A stretch of DNA of 64,000 nucleotides, taken from the NCBI GenBank assembly GCA_044432975.1, contig JAWXUC010000006.1:1-64000 (forward strand), in the 5' to 3' direction. This document shows positions 15,760-24,856 of this stretch, in pieces. Within the stretch, counting starts at the first letter, position 1. Every line of letters begins with the position of its first letter. Position numbers and translations under genes: made by a program. This DNA comes from JAWXUC01 sp044432975. Lineage in GTDB: Bacteria > Pseudomonadota > Alphaproteobacteria > RF32 > CAG-239. The notes beneath the pieces are model-generated. The model saw only the letters and a list, made by a program, of their open reading frames with translations. It searched no databases and was not told where the DNA came from.

Positions 15760-17430
15760 TTAATAAACAATAAGCTTATAATTTTTAACCCCAAGCTTTT
15801 GCAATTCTTTGGCAATTCTCACGTTATGAGTACCCCAGTTTGAATATCTGTCTATAAATTCTTTTGCAACTTCTGGAGATTTTGAAAGCTGAACTTTTAT
15901 AGTTTCTTCTAGCAAAGCATCTATTACGGGTTCAAATTTTTCAAAATCAATATTAAGCATATTTTTCTTATCAAAGCTAATTGCGCCATTTTCTAGTAAA
16001 TAATTAAATTGCATCAAATCTGCCATTCTGTGTGGTTGCGCAAGTTGAGGTTTGGCAATTATAAATAATCTAAAAATAACCCAAGTTGTATAAATTTCTT
16101 TCAACTCTTGTTTTGTTATAATTCCTTTTTCTGCATAATGTTTCATAAACGCAACAGAGATAACATCCGCTTTGTGTTCTTCTATTGTGTGTTTATATAT
16201 TCCTAAAGCAACTTGATGCTCAGAGTTTGGCCCATAAGAGTGTCCGTTTTCATGCCCAATAACAAAAAGATGATCAGCTTCACGGTTAAAATATTGATGC
16301 AAATCTTTGGCAACAAGTTTATTTAATTTTTTCTGAGTGGTTTTATTATCACCAGATTGACGAACTTGTCTATGATATGCATTTCTGCGTCCTGCACCTT
16401 GCTTGATTGAAAGTTTGTCATTGTTAGGTAAGTTTTGCGCAGTAGTGATTCCTCCTCTGCATTGAGCATAATCGCCAAACAAACCAGTAACGTCAACATC
16501 GACCATTGTTTGTTTAACTTCTTCGCTTTTCAAAAATTCTTGTTCATAAGTATCAGCTAAAGGCATTTTAAAAGCCAAAGATTTCATCTCTGATTTGAAT
16601 TTTAATAAAAGCTTTGTTCCTTCTTTGTTAATAACACCAACCCTAACACCTAACATGTCTTTTGGATTTACTTCGATGTTTGCTTTTTCTAATAAAGAAA
16701 CCAACTCTTTGTTTTCAAAAACGCTTAATGTCATTTCATCTTCATAATTCTCACGCCCAAGAGTAAACTCTAAATCAGTTTCTTGCAACTCTGCCCAAGC
16801 AGTGTCTGCCGCTGCATCTAAATTTTCATCAGCTTTCAAAAGAGCCTCTGACTGAAGCTTTAAATAATTTGCAAAATCTTTATTGCTCACAAGTTCTGAT
16901 GCACTGATTAATTCTTTTGCCGCTTTTTTGAAATAAGCCTTAAAATAATCAACATAGTCGATTCCCTCAAGCTCTTTATTGTTATTCCACACAACCATAG
17001 TGCGGGCAGATAAAATCTTTTGAACCTCAGTAGTTTTTCCTGCATTTAACATTTCTGTTAAAACATTATGAAAATGAGAAACACTTAATGTGTGCGGATA
17101 AAAGTTACGTCCTTTATAACCTTTAACGCCTTCAAAAATTTCTATCGGATTTTTATCGATTCCATTTAATCCTTCAACACCATTAATCATGTTGAAAAAT
17201 TTTAACGCATCTTTTGCATTGTTATCTTTTAGCCATTTTTTAAGCTCTAAATTTTGATGATGATCTTGAATAAGAGATACATCATTTATAATTTTGCCTG
17301 CCTTCATAAGATGTTGCAATGCTTTTGCATCATTTTCTTTTAAGTCTGTAGGTTTAAACATTTTAATCTTTTGAGTTTTATTCTTAAAAACATCGTCAAA
17401 AAACTCTTTAGTCAATTTAATCTTTGGCAT
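15760..17430 (-). CDS. M49-like (dipeptidyl peptidase III family) metallopeptidase
   Basis: A 556-residue zinc peptidase related to dipeptidyl peptidase III. The zinc motif is HENGH (VIGHENGHSYGPN) and the second motif is EEHKADV, which supplies the third ligand, as in M49 (HExxxH or HExxH plus EExRAE/D). The HExxH spacing rather than the usual HExxxH is known from some bacterial members such as the Caldithrix enzyme. There is no signal peptide, so it is probably cytosolic and involved in peptide turnover beside the M29 aminopeptidase 57 bp downstream. The ATG has AAGGAG about nine bases upstream. It is divergent from the gene at 17498. Confidence 0.85.
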   Translation of the reverse strand: MPKIKLTKEFFDDVFKNKTQKIKMFKPTDLKENDAKALQHLMKAGKIINDVSLIQDHHQNLELKKWLKDNNAKDALKFFNMINGVEGLNGIDKNPIEIFEGVKGYKGRNFYPHTLSVSHFHNVLTEMLNAGKTTEVQKILSARTMVVWNNNKELEGIDYVDYFKAYFKKAAKELISASELVSNKDFANYLKLQSEALLKADENLDAAADTAWAELQETDLEFTLGRENYEDEMTLSVFENKELVSLLEKANIEVNPKDMLGVRVGVINKEGTKLLLKFKSEMKSLAFKMPLADTYEQEFLKSEEVKQTMVDVDVTGLFGDYAQCRGGITTAQNLPNNDKLSIKQGAGRRNAYHRQVRQSGDNKTTQKKLNKLVAKDLHQYFNREADHLFVIGHENGHSYGPNSEHQVALGIYKHTIEEHKADVISVAFMKHYAEKGIITKQELKEIYTTWVIFRLFIIAKPQLAQPHRMADLMQFNYLLENGAISFDKKNMLNIDFEKFEPVIDALLEETIKVQLSKSPEVAKEFIDRYSNWGTHNVRIAKELQKLGVKNYKLIVY

Positions 17431-17497
17431 ATTTATTCTCCTTAATTTTATATTAATACTTAAAAGTTAAAATTAAATAAAAGGGAAGGAGTTTTTT

Positions 17498-18022
17498 ATG
17501 AAACTGTATCATTATGTAACAAAACCAAACAATGTTTTAACAGAAGGTTTATTATCTTTTGCCAAAAATGATAATGCAGATATTTCTTATTACATCAAAC
17601 GTTCAGGGCAAAACACAAAAGAGGGAGTAGTTAATTGGATGGAAAATTGCTTTGAAGGCCGCTCAAGAGGAGTAAGAGGATTTTCAGAACCAATTCAATA
17701 CACCAAGAAATCGGTTAAAATGTTTAAGAACTTTATAGAAGGTTCAGATTTATTTGAAATAGATTTAACTTCTTTAGAGGAAGCAGGATTAATTGAAGCT
17801 ATTTATATTTCCCCCGCAATGATAATAAATGATGGTAACAAAATTCAATACGGCATAGATGAAGTTTTAGAAAAATTAGATTCTATTAACAGAATAGGAA
17901 GCTTTGTTGTTGATTGGCACAAATGCGATGATAAAAAAGGTTTAAGATTTTCTGTAATCCCATATTATATCATCGTTGTTAAAGAAGGAATAATTCCTGT
18001 AAAATACATAAATAAAATATAA
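17498..18022 (+). CDS. Hypothetical protein (174 aa)
   Basis: A 174-residue soluble protein of unknown family, with a strong ribosome site (GGAAGGAG, seven bases before ATG). The opening KLYHYVTKPNNVLTEGLLSF resembles the start of ADP-ribosyltransferase-like or RNA 2'-phosphotransferase-like folds (LYHxT...GL), but no catalytic set could be confirmed. The end is VIPYYIIVVKEGIIPVKYIN. It is divergent from the M49-like peptidase across 67 bp and followed by a tetranucleotide repeat tract. Confidence 0.7.
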   Translation: MKLYHYVTKPNNVLTEGLLSFAKNDNADISYYIKRSGQNTKEGVVNWMENCFEGRSRGVRGFSEPIQYTKKSVKMFKNFIEGSDLFEIDLTSLEEAGLIEAIYISPAMIINDGNKIQYGIDEVLEKLDSINRIGSFVVDWHKCDDKKGLRFSVIPYYIIVVKEGIIPVKYINKI

Positions 18023-18064
18023 CTAAAACTCATTAAATGATATTAATTATCTCTGCTTTATCAA

Positions 18065-18138
<74 letters not shown>

Positions 18139-18150
18139 TATTTAAATAAT

Positions 18151-18188
18151 TATTATAATATTTCAATAAATGTTGAAATATTATAATA
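18151..18188. promoter_or_regulatory. Palindrome copy 1 (TTTCAA-N6-TTGAAA core)
   Basis: A perfect inverted repeat with 16-bp arms around TAAATG; the arms end in ATATTTCAA/TTGAAATAT. It is the first of three related palindromes bracketing the ArsR and SDR genes. It sits 31 bp past the end of the ArsR gene, between convergent genes, so a terminator role is also possible, but no T tract follows. Confidence 0.7.
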
Positions 18189-18219
18189 TAAGGTTGCAAA
18201 CGGTAAATATTAATAATGT

Positions 18220-18489
18220 TTATTTCTTGAAAATATTTAGATTAGCTAATGATTCTACATTTTGTGCATTGATAAAATAAAACATATTTAATCCCTTTTT
18301 CTTTTGAGTTACCAAACCCGCATTTTCAAGTTTTGATAAATGAAATGAAAGATTCATAAATGATGTTTTTAATGTGCTTACTAAATTAGAAGGTGTTAAT
18401 CCTTCTTTTGAGCTTTTAAGTTCTAATATTATAGCATATCTAATAGGGTTGGCAATAGCTTTTAATTGTTTTATAGTTTTAGGGTTCAT
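18220..18489 (-). CDS. ArsR-family winged-helix regulator
   Basis: An 89-residue transcription factor consisting of one winged-helix domain: LKAIANPIRYAIILELKS, GLTPSNLVSTLKTSFMNLSF with HLSKLENAGLV (recognition helix), and the wing with KKKGLNMFYFIN. No Cys pair of the metal-sensing ELCVCDL type is present, so it is not an obvious metal sensor. AAAGGAA precedes the ATG. It is divergent from the SDR gene and the region between them carries a perfect 56-bp palindrome, the likely operator. Related palindromes occur on the far side of both genes. Confidence 0.88.
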   Translation of the reverse strand: MNPKTIKQLKAIANPIRYAIILELKSSKEGLTPSNLVSTLKTSFMNLSFHLSKLENAGLVTQKKKGLNMFYFINAQNVESLANLNIFKK

Positions 18490-18543
18490 TTTATATTCCT
18501 TTAGTTAATTTTATAATTAAATCTATTTTGTTATTAAATAGAC

Positions 18544-18599
18544 AACTATTTTTATTATAGTATTTCAACATTTATTGAAATACTATAATAAAAATAGTT
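18544..18599. promoter_or_regulatory. Palindrome copy 2, 25-bp perfect arms (likely operator)
   Basis: Perfect inverted repeat with 25-bp arms around CATTTA, in the divergent ArsR-SDR intergenic region. The inner part (TATTTCAA-N6-TTGAAATA) matches copies 1 and 3, with the six-base centre in the opposite orientation. Position and symmetry suit an ArsR operator controlling both genes. Confidence 0.75.
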
Positions 18600-18696
18600 A
18601 AATGTAAAGATGAAACTTTTAATCTTAAAAAGCTATTGCAAAAAAAACTTAAAATGATAAACTACTACAAATAATTTTCAGATAAAGGAATGTTTT

Positions 18697-19440
18697 ATGA
18701 AGTTGAAAAATAAAGTGGCGTTGATTACTGGCGGTTCATCTGGTATTGGTCGTGCAATTGCATTGTTGTTTGCAAAACAAGGGGCAGATGTTGTTATTTG
18801 CTCAAATACTAGCAAAGAAAAAGGGTTGCAAGTTTTAGAAGAATTAAAATCACTTGGCTCTAATGCTAGTTATTTTCAAATAGATATTACCAAAGAAGAA
18901 GATATCAAAAATTTGTTTGAAAATATAAAATTAAAATATAAAAAATTAGATATTTTAATTAACAATGCGGGGCGTACTTTTAATATTCCATTTTCTCAAA
19001 TTACAGAAGATAGCTTAACAAAAGATCTTAAAACATGTTTTTCTTCTGCTGTTTTGTGTTCTCAAGAGGCTGTTAAGTTAATGAAAGATGAAGGCTGGAT
19101 TGTAAATACATCATCAATTAGAGGGATAGATTATTCAGGAAGAGCTGGTATAATTGGCTATTGTGCTGCAAAATCTGCTATAAATAGTTTTACAAAAACA
19201 TTGGCAATGGAATTGTCTCCTAAAATATTTGTTAGTGCCGTAGCTCCAGGTTTTGTGCAAACAGGATATATGGATAACGTTTCTGAAGAAATGAAAGAAA
19301 GTTGGTTAAAAAATATTCCTATTAAAAAATTTATCCAGCCAGAAGAAATTGCAGAAGTTTATTTGTTTTTAGCAACATCTAAAATATTTTCAGGCTCTGT
19401 GATTACTGCAGACGGTGGTTTTTCATTGTTAAATAGATAA
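18697..19440 (+). CDS. Short-chain dehydrogenase/reductase (FabG-like)
   Basis: A 247-residue classical SDR, NAD(P)-dependent. The cofactor motif is TGGSSGIG (residues ~11-18), followed by NNAG (LINNAGRTF), a catalytic Ser in NTSSIRG, the YxxxK pair YCAAKSA, and PGFVQTGYM. It resembles 3-oxoacyl-ACP reductases and glucose/sorbitol dehydrogenase-type enzymes; the substrate cannot be assigned. It is divergent from the ArsR gene and flanked by palindromes 2 and 3, so it is the probable target of that regulator. The upstream ribosome site is weak (AAGGAA). Confidence 0.88.
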   Translation: MKLKNKVALITGGSSGIGRAIALLFAKQGADVVICSNTSKEKGLQVLEELKSLGSNASYFQIDITKEEDIKNLFENIKLKYKKLDILINNAGRTFNIPFSQITEDSLTKDLKTCFSSAVLCSQEAVKLMKDEGWIVNTSSIRGIDYSGRAGIIGYCAAKSAINSFTKTLAMELSPKIFVSAVAPGFVQTGYMDNVSEEMKESWLKNIPIKKFIQPEEIAEVYLFLATSKIFSGSVITADGGFSLLNR

Positions 19441-19514
19441 TTTTTATATAAAAATTATCTAGCTTATAACTTGCAAGTAATTTGCTTTTCAAGCTATTGA
19501 AGCATAAAACTTTA

Positions 19515-19554
19515 TTATTATAATATTTCAATAAATGTTGAAATATTATAATAA
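19515..19554. promoter_or_regulatory. Palindrome copy 3 (identical core to copy 1)
   Basis: Perfect inverted repeat with 17-bp arms around TAAATG, 75 bp after the SDR stop and 126 bp before the M20 peptidase ATG. Its core is identical to copy 1 at 18151. It could be an operator for the downstream gene, a terminator, or a member of a short mobile palindrome family. Confidence 0.7.
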
Positions 19555-19679
19555 GATTAAATTGCAAAATTAAAGAAGGTTAAAATGTCAATTTAAGGTT
19601 TGAATGATGTAAAGAAATATAAATTAATTATCAAAAAATTAAGCATTATGTTATAATCTCCAAACAAAAGGAGATTAAA

Positions 19680-20777
19680 ATGAATTTACAACAAACAATT
19701 TTTGACTTGATGAAGTTTAGAACAGAAACTGGTAATGAGGCAGAAATTTATAAGTGCCTAGATTACGTTAAAAATATTTTTGCTAATACATCAGCAAATG
19801 TTGAAATTTTTGATGGAGTAAAATCTGCTCCAGTAATTTTTATCTCAAACAAAAAAACAGATAATTATGATGTCTTAACTTTGGGGCATTTAGATGTTGT
19901 TCCTGCAGAAGATCACATGTTTGAACCATGTTTAAAAGACGGCAAGTTATATGGTCGAGGCTCTTTAGACATGAAGTCTTTTGCGGCAACAGCTTTTAAG
20001 TCGATGCTTTATGTTTTAGAAAACAATCTTGATATTAGCTTTGCTATAATGCTTTCAACAGATGAAGAAACAGGAAGCAAAGGCACTCATGCATTTATGG
20101 ATTCTCGCCCTAACTTAAAAGCAAACATTGTTTTAGATAATGATGTTGGTGGAGATATTACTAAGATTATTAACGCGTGTAAAGCTCCAACTTTTGTAAA
20201 AATCATTGCTCATGGCAAAGAAGCGCATGGCTCAACCCCTTGGGAAGGTGTTGATGCGAATGATAAGTTGCTAGAAACTTTAGCAAATATTAGAAAACTA
20301 TATCCAGCAATGCCAATCAAACCTCAAGATACATGGACAGAAACATTGCATATCGCAAAAATAAATGGCGGTCATGTAGCAAATGTTATTTGTGATAATG
20401 TAGAGGCTTTGTTAGATTTTAGATTAACAGAAAAACAAAGCTTAGAAGAATTAGAAAATAACTTAAAGTCATGCTTAGTTGATGGTGTTGAATATAAAAT
20501 TGTTTCATCTTCTACAGTTGTTTATATGCCACAAGATAATGAATATATTTTAAGCTATAAAAAGCTTGCAGAAGAAACTCTTAATCAGCCAATAGAATTT
20601 GAGCAAATTGGCGGCGCAACAGATTCTCGCTCATTTTTTGTGCGAGGTTCAACCGTGATAATGCATTCTGGCACAGGTGAGGGAATGCACACAAAAGATG
20701 AATGGGCAGAGTTTAAGAGTATTGAAGATATTTCAAAAATTCAAATAAAATTCTTAGAGAAGATGTGCTCTAAATAA
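19680..20777 (+). CDS. M20 metallopeptidase, ArgE/DapE-like deacylase
   Basis: A 365-residue M20-family zinc amidohydrolase, closest in style to acetylornithine deacetylase (ArgE). Metal and catalytic residues are visible: H in TLGHLDVVPAE with its Asp, D in GRGSLDMK, the Glu pair in STDEETGSKG, D in LDNDVGG, and the C-terminal H in MHTKDEW. The dimerisation lid is marked by AHGKEAHGSTPWEGVDAN. It could deacylate N-acetylornithine or another N-acyl amino acid. AGGAG lies about nine bases before the ATG. Palindrome 3 lies upstream. Confidence 0.85.
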   Translation: MNLQQTIFDLMKFRTETGNEAEIYKCLDYVKNIFANTSANVEIFDGVKSAPVIFISNKKTDNYDVLTLGHLDVVPAEDHMFEPCLKDGKLYGRGSLDMKSFAATAFKSMLYVLENNLDISFAIMLSTDEETGSKGTHAFMDSRPNLKANIVLDNDVGGDITKIINACKAPTFVKIIAHGKEAHGSTPWEGVDANDKLLETLANIRKLYPAMPIKPQDTWTETLHIAKINGGHVANVICDNVEALLDFRLTEKQSLEELENNLKSCLVDGVEYKIVSSSTVVYMPQDNEYILSYKKLAEETLNQPIEFEQIGGATDSRSFFVRGSTVIMHSGTGEGMHTKDEWAEFKSIEDISKIQIKFLEKMCSK

Positions 20778-20779
20778 AT

Positions 20780-21232
20780 TTATAAGCTTTCAGAAATTTT
20801 CTTATCACAAAATTTAAGGCCAGCAAAATAAAGGACTGTCATTAAAACATGAAAAGCTCCTTCATAAGGCAAATAAAAAACAAACAATGGCAATAACACA
20901 TTTGCTATAGTGGCAAATGCAATAAAATAAAGAGAAGTTAATCTTAGTTTTTGCCCTTTATCTAATTTTTTTGAAAGTAAAAAAGAAGAACCCCAAGTAA
21001 TTAAACAAGAAGTTAGCCAAAATAAAATAACACAAATAATTAACAATCCAGATATTATTGCTTCTAGCTCTTCATTGGTTTGTAATCTTACAGCTTTAAA
21101 TGTATCCAGAATTGTTCCTCCGCCAATTCCAGAAAAGGCAACTATCATAGATATGCCTACTAATAATATAGAAAATGTAAACAAAAGCATTCTGCCACTA
21201 GTATCAAATTTTAATATATATCTGCTTATCAT
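20780..21232 (-). CDS. Hypothetical four-helix membrane protein
   Basis: A 150-residue protein with four predicted membrane segments: residues ~14-34, ~62-84, ~98-115 and ~122-140. It ends with a short polar tail, DKKISESL. No family is recognised. AAGGAG precedes the ATG. It starts 48 bp after the flavin/iron-sulfur membrane protein on the same strand and could be the last gene of that operon. It is convergent with the M20 peptidase, with 2 bp between their ends. Confidence 0.7.
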   Translation of the reverse strand: MISRYILKFDTSGRMLLFTFSILLVGISMIVAFSGIGGGTILDTFKAVRLQTNEELEAIISGLLIICVILFWLTSCLITWGSSFLLSKKLDKGQKLRLTSLYFIAFATIANVLLPLFVFYLPYEGAFHVLMTVLYFAGLKFCDKKISESL

Positions 21233-21279
21233 ATTTATCTCCTTGAGTTTTAGTTGTTTTTATAATATAATTTAATAGG

Positions 21280-22308
21280 TTAATTTTTCTTAAATAAATC
21301 AAGCAAAGCTCCACAAGGGCAAAAATACTTACACCAAGGGCGATTTATAAATATAGATAATATTAATGAAAATATAAATATAACCAAAGAGCTAAGTGGT
21401 GCATATTGTGGTTTAAATGCTGAAAAAGGTTCAATGTTCGCAACATATCCTGTTAGTCCTAAGATTAATAATATAAGGCAAGATATTAGTATTATCATTC
21501 TTAGGTGAATAAGCCATTTGAATAAATGTTTTTTCTTAATGTTAAATGTTTGCCCAACAAGTTCTTGCGTTGCGCCAAAAGGGCAAAGATAATAGCAATA
21601 AAAGTTTTTTCCTGTAAAAATTGGAATGATTACAGATGTTAATAATATAAAAATTAAACTCCATTGATAAATATCTGGCACTCCATATAAAAACCAAGCA
21701 GATATTTTTGCAACAGAAAGCATTTGCCCTTGCCAAACTCCCAAAACAAAAACGCTTGTTGCTAATATCAAAGGTCTTATTTTTTTACTTTTCTTTGGTG
21801 CAAAAAATGAGAACAAAGCAATAAGTCCAATAAATAAAATGCACAATGATTTTGTTAAGTTTTTATAGTCAAATTCTTTTTTTATTGTTTTAGGGCTTGT
21901 TGTTGCATTAAGGCTTTTAATTATGGCTTGGCTAGACATTGTAGCTCCGCTAATTGCATCGACTTTAATATCTTCAGAGATATTAATTGATTTTCCAATC
22001 CAGTTTTTTAATAAACCACTACTTAAAACTTGATTTAAAAAATCTGGTGTTTCAGCGTTTTTTAATATTTTAATATCTTTAATTATGTTGTTTTTATCAA
22101 CACCAATTGCCATTGGTATTGTTCCACCATAGCCAAATATGTTTTTTGCATATTCAGATGTATACACGATTCTATCAACATTTAAAGAAGATGCAAATTT
22201 AACATCTTCTTTGTGTTTACTCAAATTAATTTCTAAAAAATTGTTATTTGCAATAGCAATTAAAATTAAAAAGCCAATAAAAATAATAACATCTAAAGAT
22301 TTTTTCAT
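21280..22308 (-). CDS. NosR/NapH-like FMN-binding, 4Fe-4S membrane protein
   Basis: A 342-residue membrane redox protein. After an N-terminal helix, residues ~45-140 form an extracytoplasmic FMN-binding domain with SGATMSS, the motif in which a Ser/Thr is covalently flavinylated by ApbE in NqrC/RnfG/NosR proteins. About five membrane helices follow, with two Cys clusters, CYYLCPFGATQEL and CKYFCPCGALLDL, of the NapH/NosR polyferredoxin type, though each is shorter than a full CxxCxxCxxxCP. The start is ATG 22308, overlapping the upstream stop in TAATG. Likely role: passing electrons from inside the membrane to an external acceptor. No apbE is in this window. Confidence 0.82.
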   Translation of the reverse strand: MKKSLDVIIFIGFLILIAIANNNFLEINLSKHKEDVKFASSLNVDRIVYTSEYAKNIFGYGGTIPMAIGVDKNNIIKDIKILKNAETPDFLNQVLSSGLLKNWIGKSINISEDIKVDAISGATMSSQAIIKSLNATTSPKTIKKEFDYKNLTKSLCILFIGLIALFSFFAPKKSKKIRPLILATSVFVLGVWQGQMLSVAKISAWFLYGVPDIYQWSLIFILLTSVIIPIFTGKNFYCYYLCPFGATQELVGQTFNIKKKHLFKWLIHLRMIILISCLILLILGLTGYVANIEPFSAFKPQYAPLSSLVIFIFSLILSIFINRPWCKYFCPCGALLDLFKKN

Positions 22309-22931
22309 TATTGAATAGTGTTCCAATAAAGTTTTTCAGGCTTCCATTTATCTTTAGGTAATGTTTCTCCGTCTGGATATCCAATTATGATAACCGCTAG
22401 CGGAATTAAGTTGTCAGGCAAATTAAATATTTTTTTAGCACCTCTAATTCTGTCTTGACTATAACCGCCATTATATACGCCTGTCCATACAGCTCCCAAT
22501 CCCATAGCTTCTGCTGCAAGCAAAATATTTTGAGTTGCCGCAGATGTGTCTTGAGGCCAATATCCAGCCATTTCAGGTCTAGCTTCATAAGTGTTTAAGT
22601 TTGCTAAAACTACAATTGCCGCAGGAGCTTTCAATGCCATTTGTGCATTAGGGTTTACGGTTGCATATTCTTTTAATAGATTTGTGTCATTAACTGCAAT
22701 AAACTCCCAAGGTTGCATATTGCCAGCAGTTGGTGCAGCCATGCCAGCCTTAACCAACGTTGTTAAAATTTCATCTGAAACTGATTCTGTAGTATAAGAA
22801 CGTACAGATTTTCTTTCAAAAATATTGTTTAATACAGCTTGTTCAATGTTTATGCTAGAGTTTTTATTTGCCAACAAATAACCGATACATAATATTAACA
22901 AGATACATAAAATTTGATAATTAATTTTCAT
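22308..22931 (-). CDS. Membrane-anchored nitroreductase-family flavoprotein
   Basis: A 207-residue protein with an N-terminal signal anchor (YQILCILLILCIGYLLA) followed by a complete nitroreductase fold: FERKSVRSYTTESVSDE, then GMAAPTAGNMQPWEFIAV, AAATQ-like TSAATQNILLAAEAMGLGAV, and IIIGYPDG near the end. These enzymes use FMN to reduce quinones or nitro compounds and are normally cytosolic; here the anchor points to the periplasmic side. It overlaps the NosR/NapH-like gene by one base (TAATG), so the two probably form one electron-transfer system. AAAGGAG precedes the ATG. The acceptor is unknown. Confidence 0.85.
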   Translation of the reverse strand: MKINYQILCILLILCIGYLLANKNSSINIEQAVLNNIFERKSVRSYTTESVSDEILTTLVKAGMAAPTAGNMQPWEFIAVNDTNLLKEYATVNPNAQMALKAPAAIVVLANLNTYEARPEMAGYWPQDTSAATQNILLAAEAMGLGAVWTGVYNGGYSQDRIRGAKKIFNLPDNLIPLAVIIIGYPDGETLPKDKWKPEKLYWNTIQ

Positions 22932-23043
22932 AAAAGTTCTCCTTTGTTATCTAAAATATATAATTGATAGAAAATAAGTCAACTTTATTTATTGACTTGT
23001 AATCTCTTAATGGGTATTTATATTATTATAAGGGGTTAAGTAA

Positions 23044-24090
23044 ATGTTATATGTAAGCATATCTTTTTTAATAGTTTTTTTTGCACTTTATTTTTATTTT
23101 GTGTTTTCAAAGAAAAATTCATCAGTGATTCGTTGGGCGTTATTGTTAGGTGTTTTGGTTATGGGGTATTTTCCTCTTTTAGCAATGTTTGGTTTAACAA
23201 AAAAAATGAATGTTAATTATTTTTATATACTGAACTTTGTAATGATTAATGGTGTTATTTTATTTTTGTTGGTGTTGCTTTCAAAAATAGTGCTTATTAA
23301 AAAGCCAATAGGTAATAAAATCGCTTTAAGTTTGTTGTTTTTAAGTATATTTGCAACAGGACATTCTTTTTATGAAGGATTAAAAGTTCCACCAATTAAA
23401 AATATAGATATAAAAACAGATAAAGTAAAACAAGATTATAAAATCATTTTTTTATCAGATATTCATTTAAGCAGAAGCGTTAGTGTTGAGAAGATAAAAA
23501 AACTTGTTGAAAGAGTTAATGATGAAAATGCAGATGCAATAATTTTAGGTGGAGATATCATCGATGATGAGTTTAATAATATAAAACCTCATTTAGAAGA
23601 GCTTGAAAAATTAAGCGCCAAACAGGGGGTTCATTTTGTTACTGGCAATCATGAAGTTTATAAAGGACTTCTTTATACAATACTTCAGATGAAATCCATG
23701 AACTTTAAATATATGCTAAATAACGGAACAGATTTAGGAGATGTTTTTATTGCAGGCATTCCAGATATTAAAACTCAAAGAAGGACTGTTTATATAGAAG
23801 GAGCTTTTGATGATGCAGATAAAAGTGATTATAAAATATTAACAACACATACTCCGCATAACTTTAAAGAGAAGAATAATTTTGACTTAATGCTTTCTGG
23901 TCATACTCATGGGGGGCAAGTTTTTCCATTTCATATATTAGCAAAAAATCATAATAAATATTTGGCAGGTTTTTATGATCTGGATAATGATTCTCAAATA
24001 TATGTTTCAAGAGGTGCAGGGCAATGGGGACCTCAAATTAGGTTTTTAGCTCCGTCCGAAATAACAGTTTTAAATATTAAGCCAAATTAA
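23044..24090 (+). CDS. Membrane metallophosphoesterase (YkuE/YaeI-like)
   Basis: A 348-residue protein with four N-terminal membrane helices (within residues 1-120) and a calcineurin-type phosphoesterase domain. Metal-binding motifs occur in order: DIHLS, GGDIIDDE, GNHE, a His in LTTHTPHN, and SGHTHGGQ. Members of this group are membrane phosphatases, some acting on lipid phosphates, but the substrate is not readable from sequence. No strong ribosome site precedes the ATG. The 3' end overlaps the convergent murI gene by 14 bp. Confidence 0.88.
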   Translation: MLYVSISFLIVFFALYFYFVFSKKNSSVIRWALLLGVLVMGYFPLLAMFGLTKKMNVNYFYILNFVMINGVILFLLVLLSKIVLIKKPIGNKIALSLLFLSIFATGHSFYEGLKVPPIKNIDIKTDKVKQDYKIIFLSDIHLSRSVSVEKIKKLVERVNDENADAIILGGDIIDDEFNNIKPHLEELEKLSAKQGVHFVTGNHEVYKGLLYTILQMKSMNFKYMLNNGTDLGDVFIAGIPDIKTQRRTVYIEGAFDDADKSDYKILTTHTPHNFKEKNNFDLMLSGHTHGGQVFPFHILAKNHNKYLAGFYDLDNDSQIYVSRGAGQWGPQIRFLAPSEITVLNIKPN

Positions 24091-24856
24091 CTTTGGTATT
24101 TGGAAATATAATTTTTGCAACTTCTTTATAATGTTCATTTACTTCAGAAGCAAAAATTTTCAATTGAGAGGTTTTATCGAGAACGCATTCAATTTCAGGG
24201 TGATTGTCTAAATATGCTTTTAGTTTTTCTCCCATAAAATTGTCTGAAGATATGATATTAACTCCTTTGAAATGTTTTTGAAAAATATCCTTTATTAAAG
24301 GGTAATGAGTGCAACCTAATACAAGGCTGTCTACATTTTCAAATTTTGAAACATAAGATTTTATAATGCTTTCAGCTAAAATAAAGTCATTATTTTCAAT
24401 TGCAGGCACAAGTTCAGGTGCTGCAATTTCTTGAGTTTCTAATTCTGGTGTGAGTTTATTAAGCTCAATACTATAAACTTGAGATTTGATTGTCGCAGGA
24501 GTTGCTATTATTCCCATTTTTTTAGATGTTGGCAAAATAGCTTCTTCAAGGGTTGGTATAACAACCCCTAAAACTTTTATTTCAGGATAGTTTTGAGGAA
24601 TAAATCTTTGCTGGATATATCTTAGTGCAATAGCAGAAGCAGTGTTGCACGCAATAACAATAAGTTTTGCATCTTGAGATATTAAGTATTCAACCGCCTC
24701 TATTGTGTATCTTAAAACTTGTAGTGGAGTTTTGTTTCCATACGGCAAATTTTTTGTGTCTCCATAATACACAAAGTCATATTCATTTAGCTTGTTTACA
24801 AAAGATTTTGTAATAACTAAACCCCCGATTCCAGAATCAAAAACACCAATTTTCAA
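24077..24856 (-). CDS. murI: Glutamate racemase MurI
   Basis: A 259-residue cofactor-independent racemase that makes D-glutamate for peptidoglycan. It opens MKIGVFDSGIGGLVITKSF and has NLPYGNK, the catalytic Cys in IVIACNTASA (about residue 70) and the second in LVLGCTHYPLIK (about residue 180). The start is TTG at 24856 with AAAGGAG about ten bases upstream. The 3' end overlaps the convergent phosphoesterase. Other wall-precursor genes in the window are murJ and murD. Confidence 0.95.
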   Translation of the reverse strand: MKIGVFDSGIGGLVITKSFVNKLNEYDFVYYGDTKNLPYGNKTPLQVLRYTIEAVEYLISQDAKLIVIACNTASAIALRYIQQRFIPQNYPEIKVLGVVIPTLEEAILPTSKKMGIIATPATIKSQVYSIELNKLTPELETQEIAAPELVPAIENNDFILAESIIKSYVSKFENVDSLVLGCTHYPLIKDIFQKHFKGVNIISSDNFMGEKLKAYLDNHPEIECVLDKTSQLKIFASEVNEHYKEVAKIIFPNTKVNLA

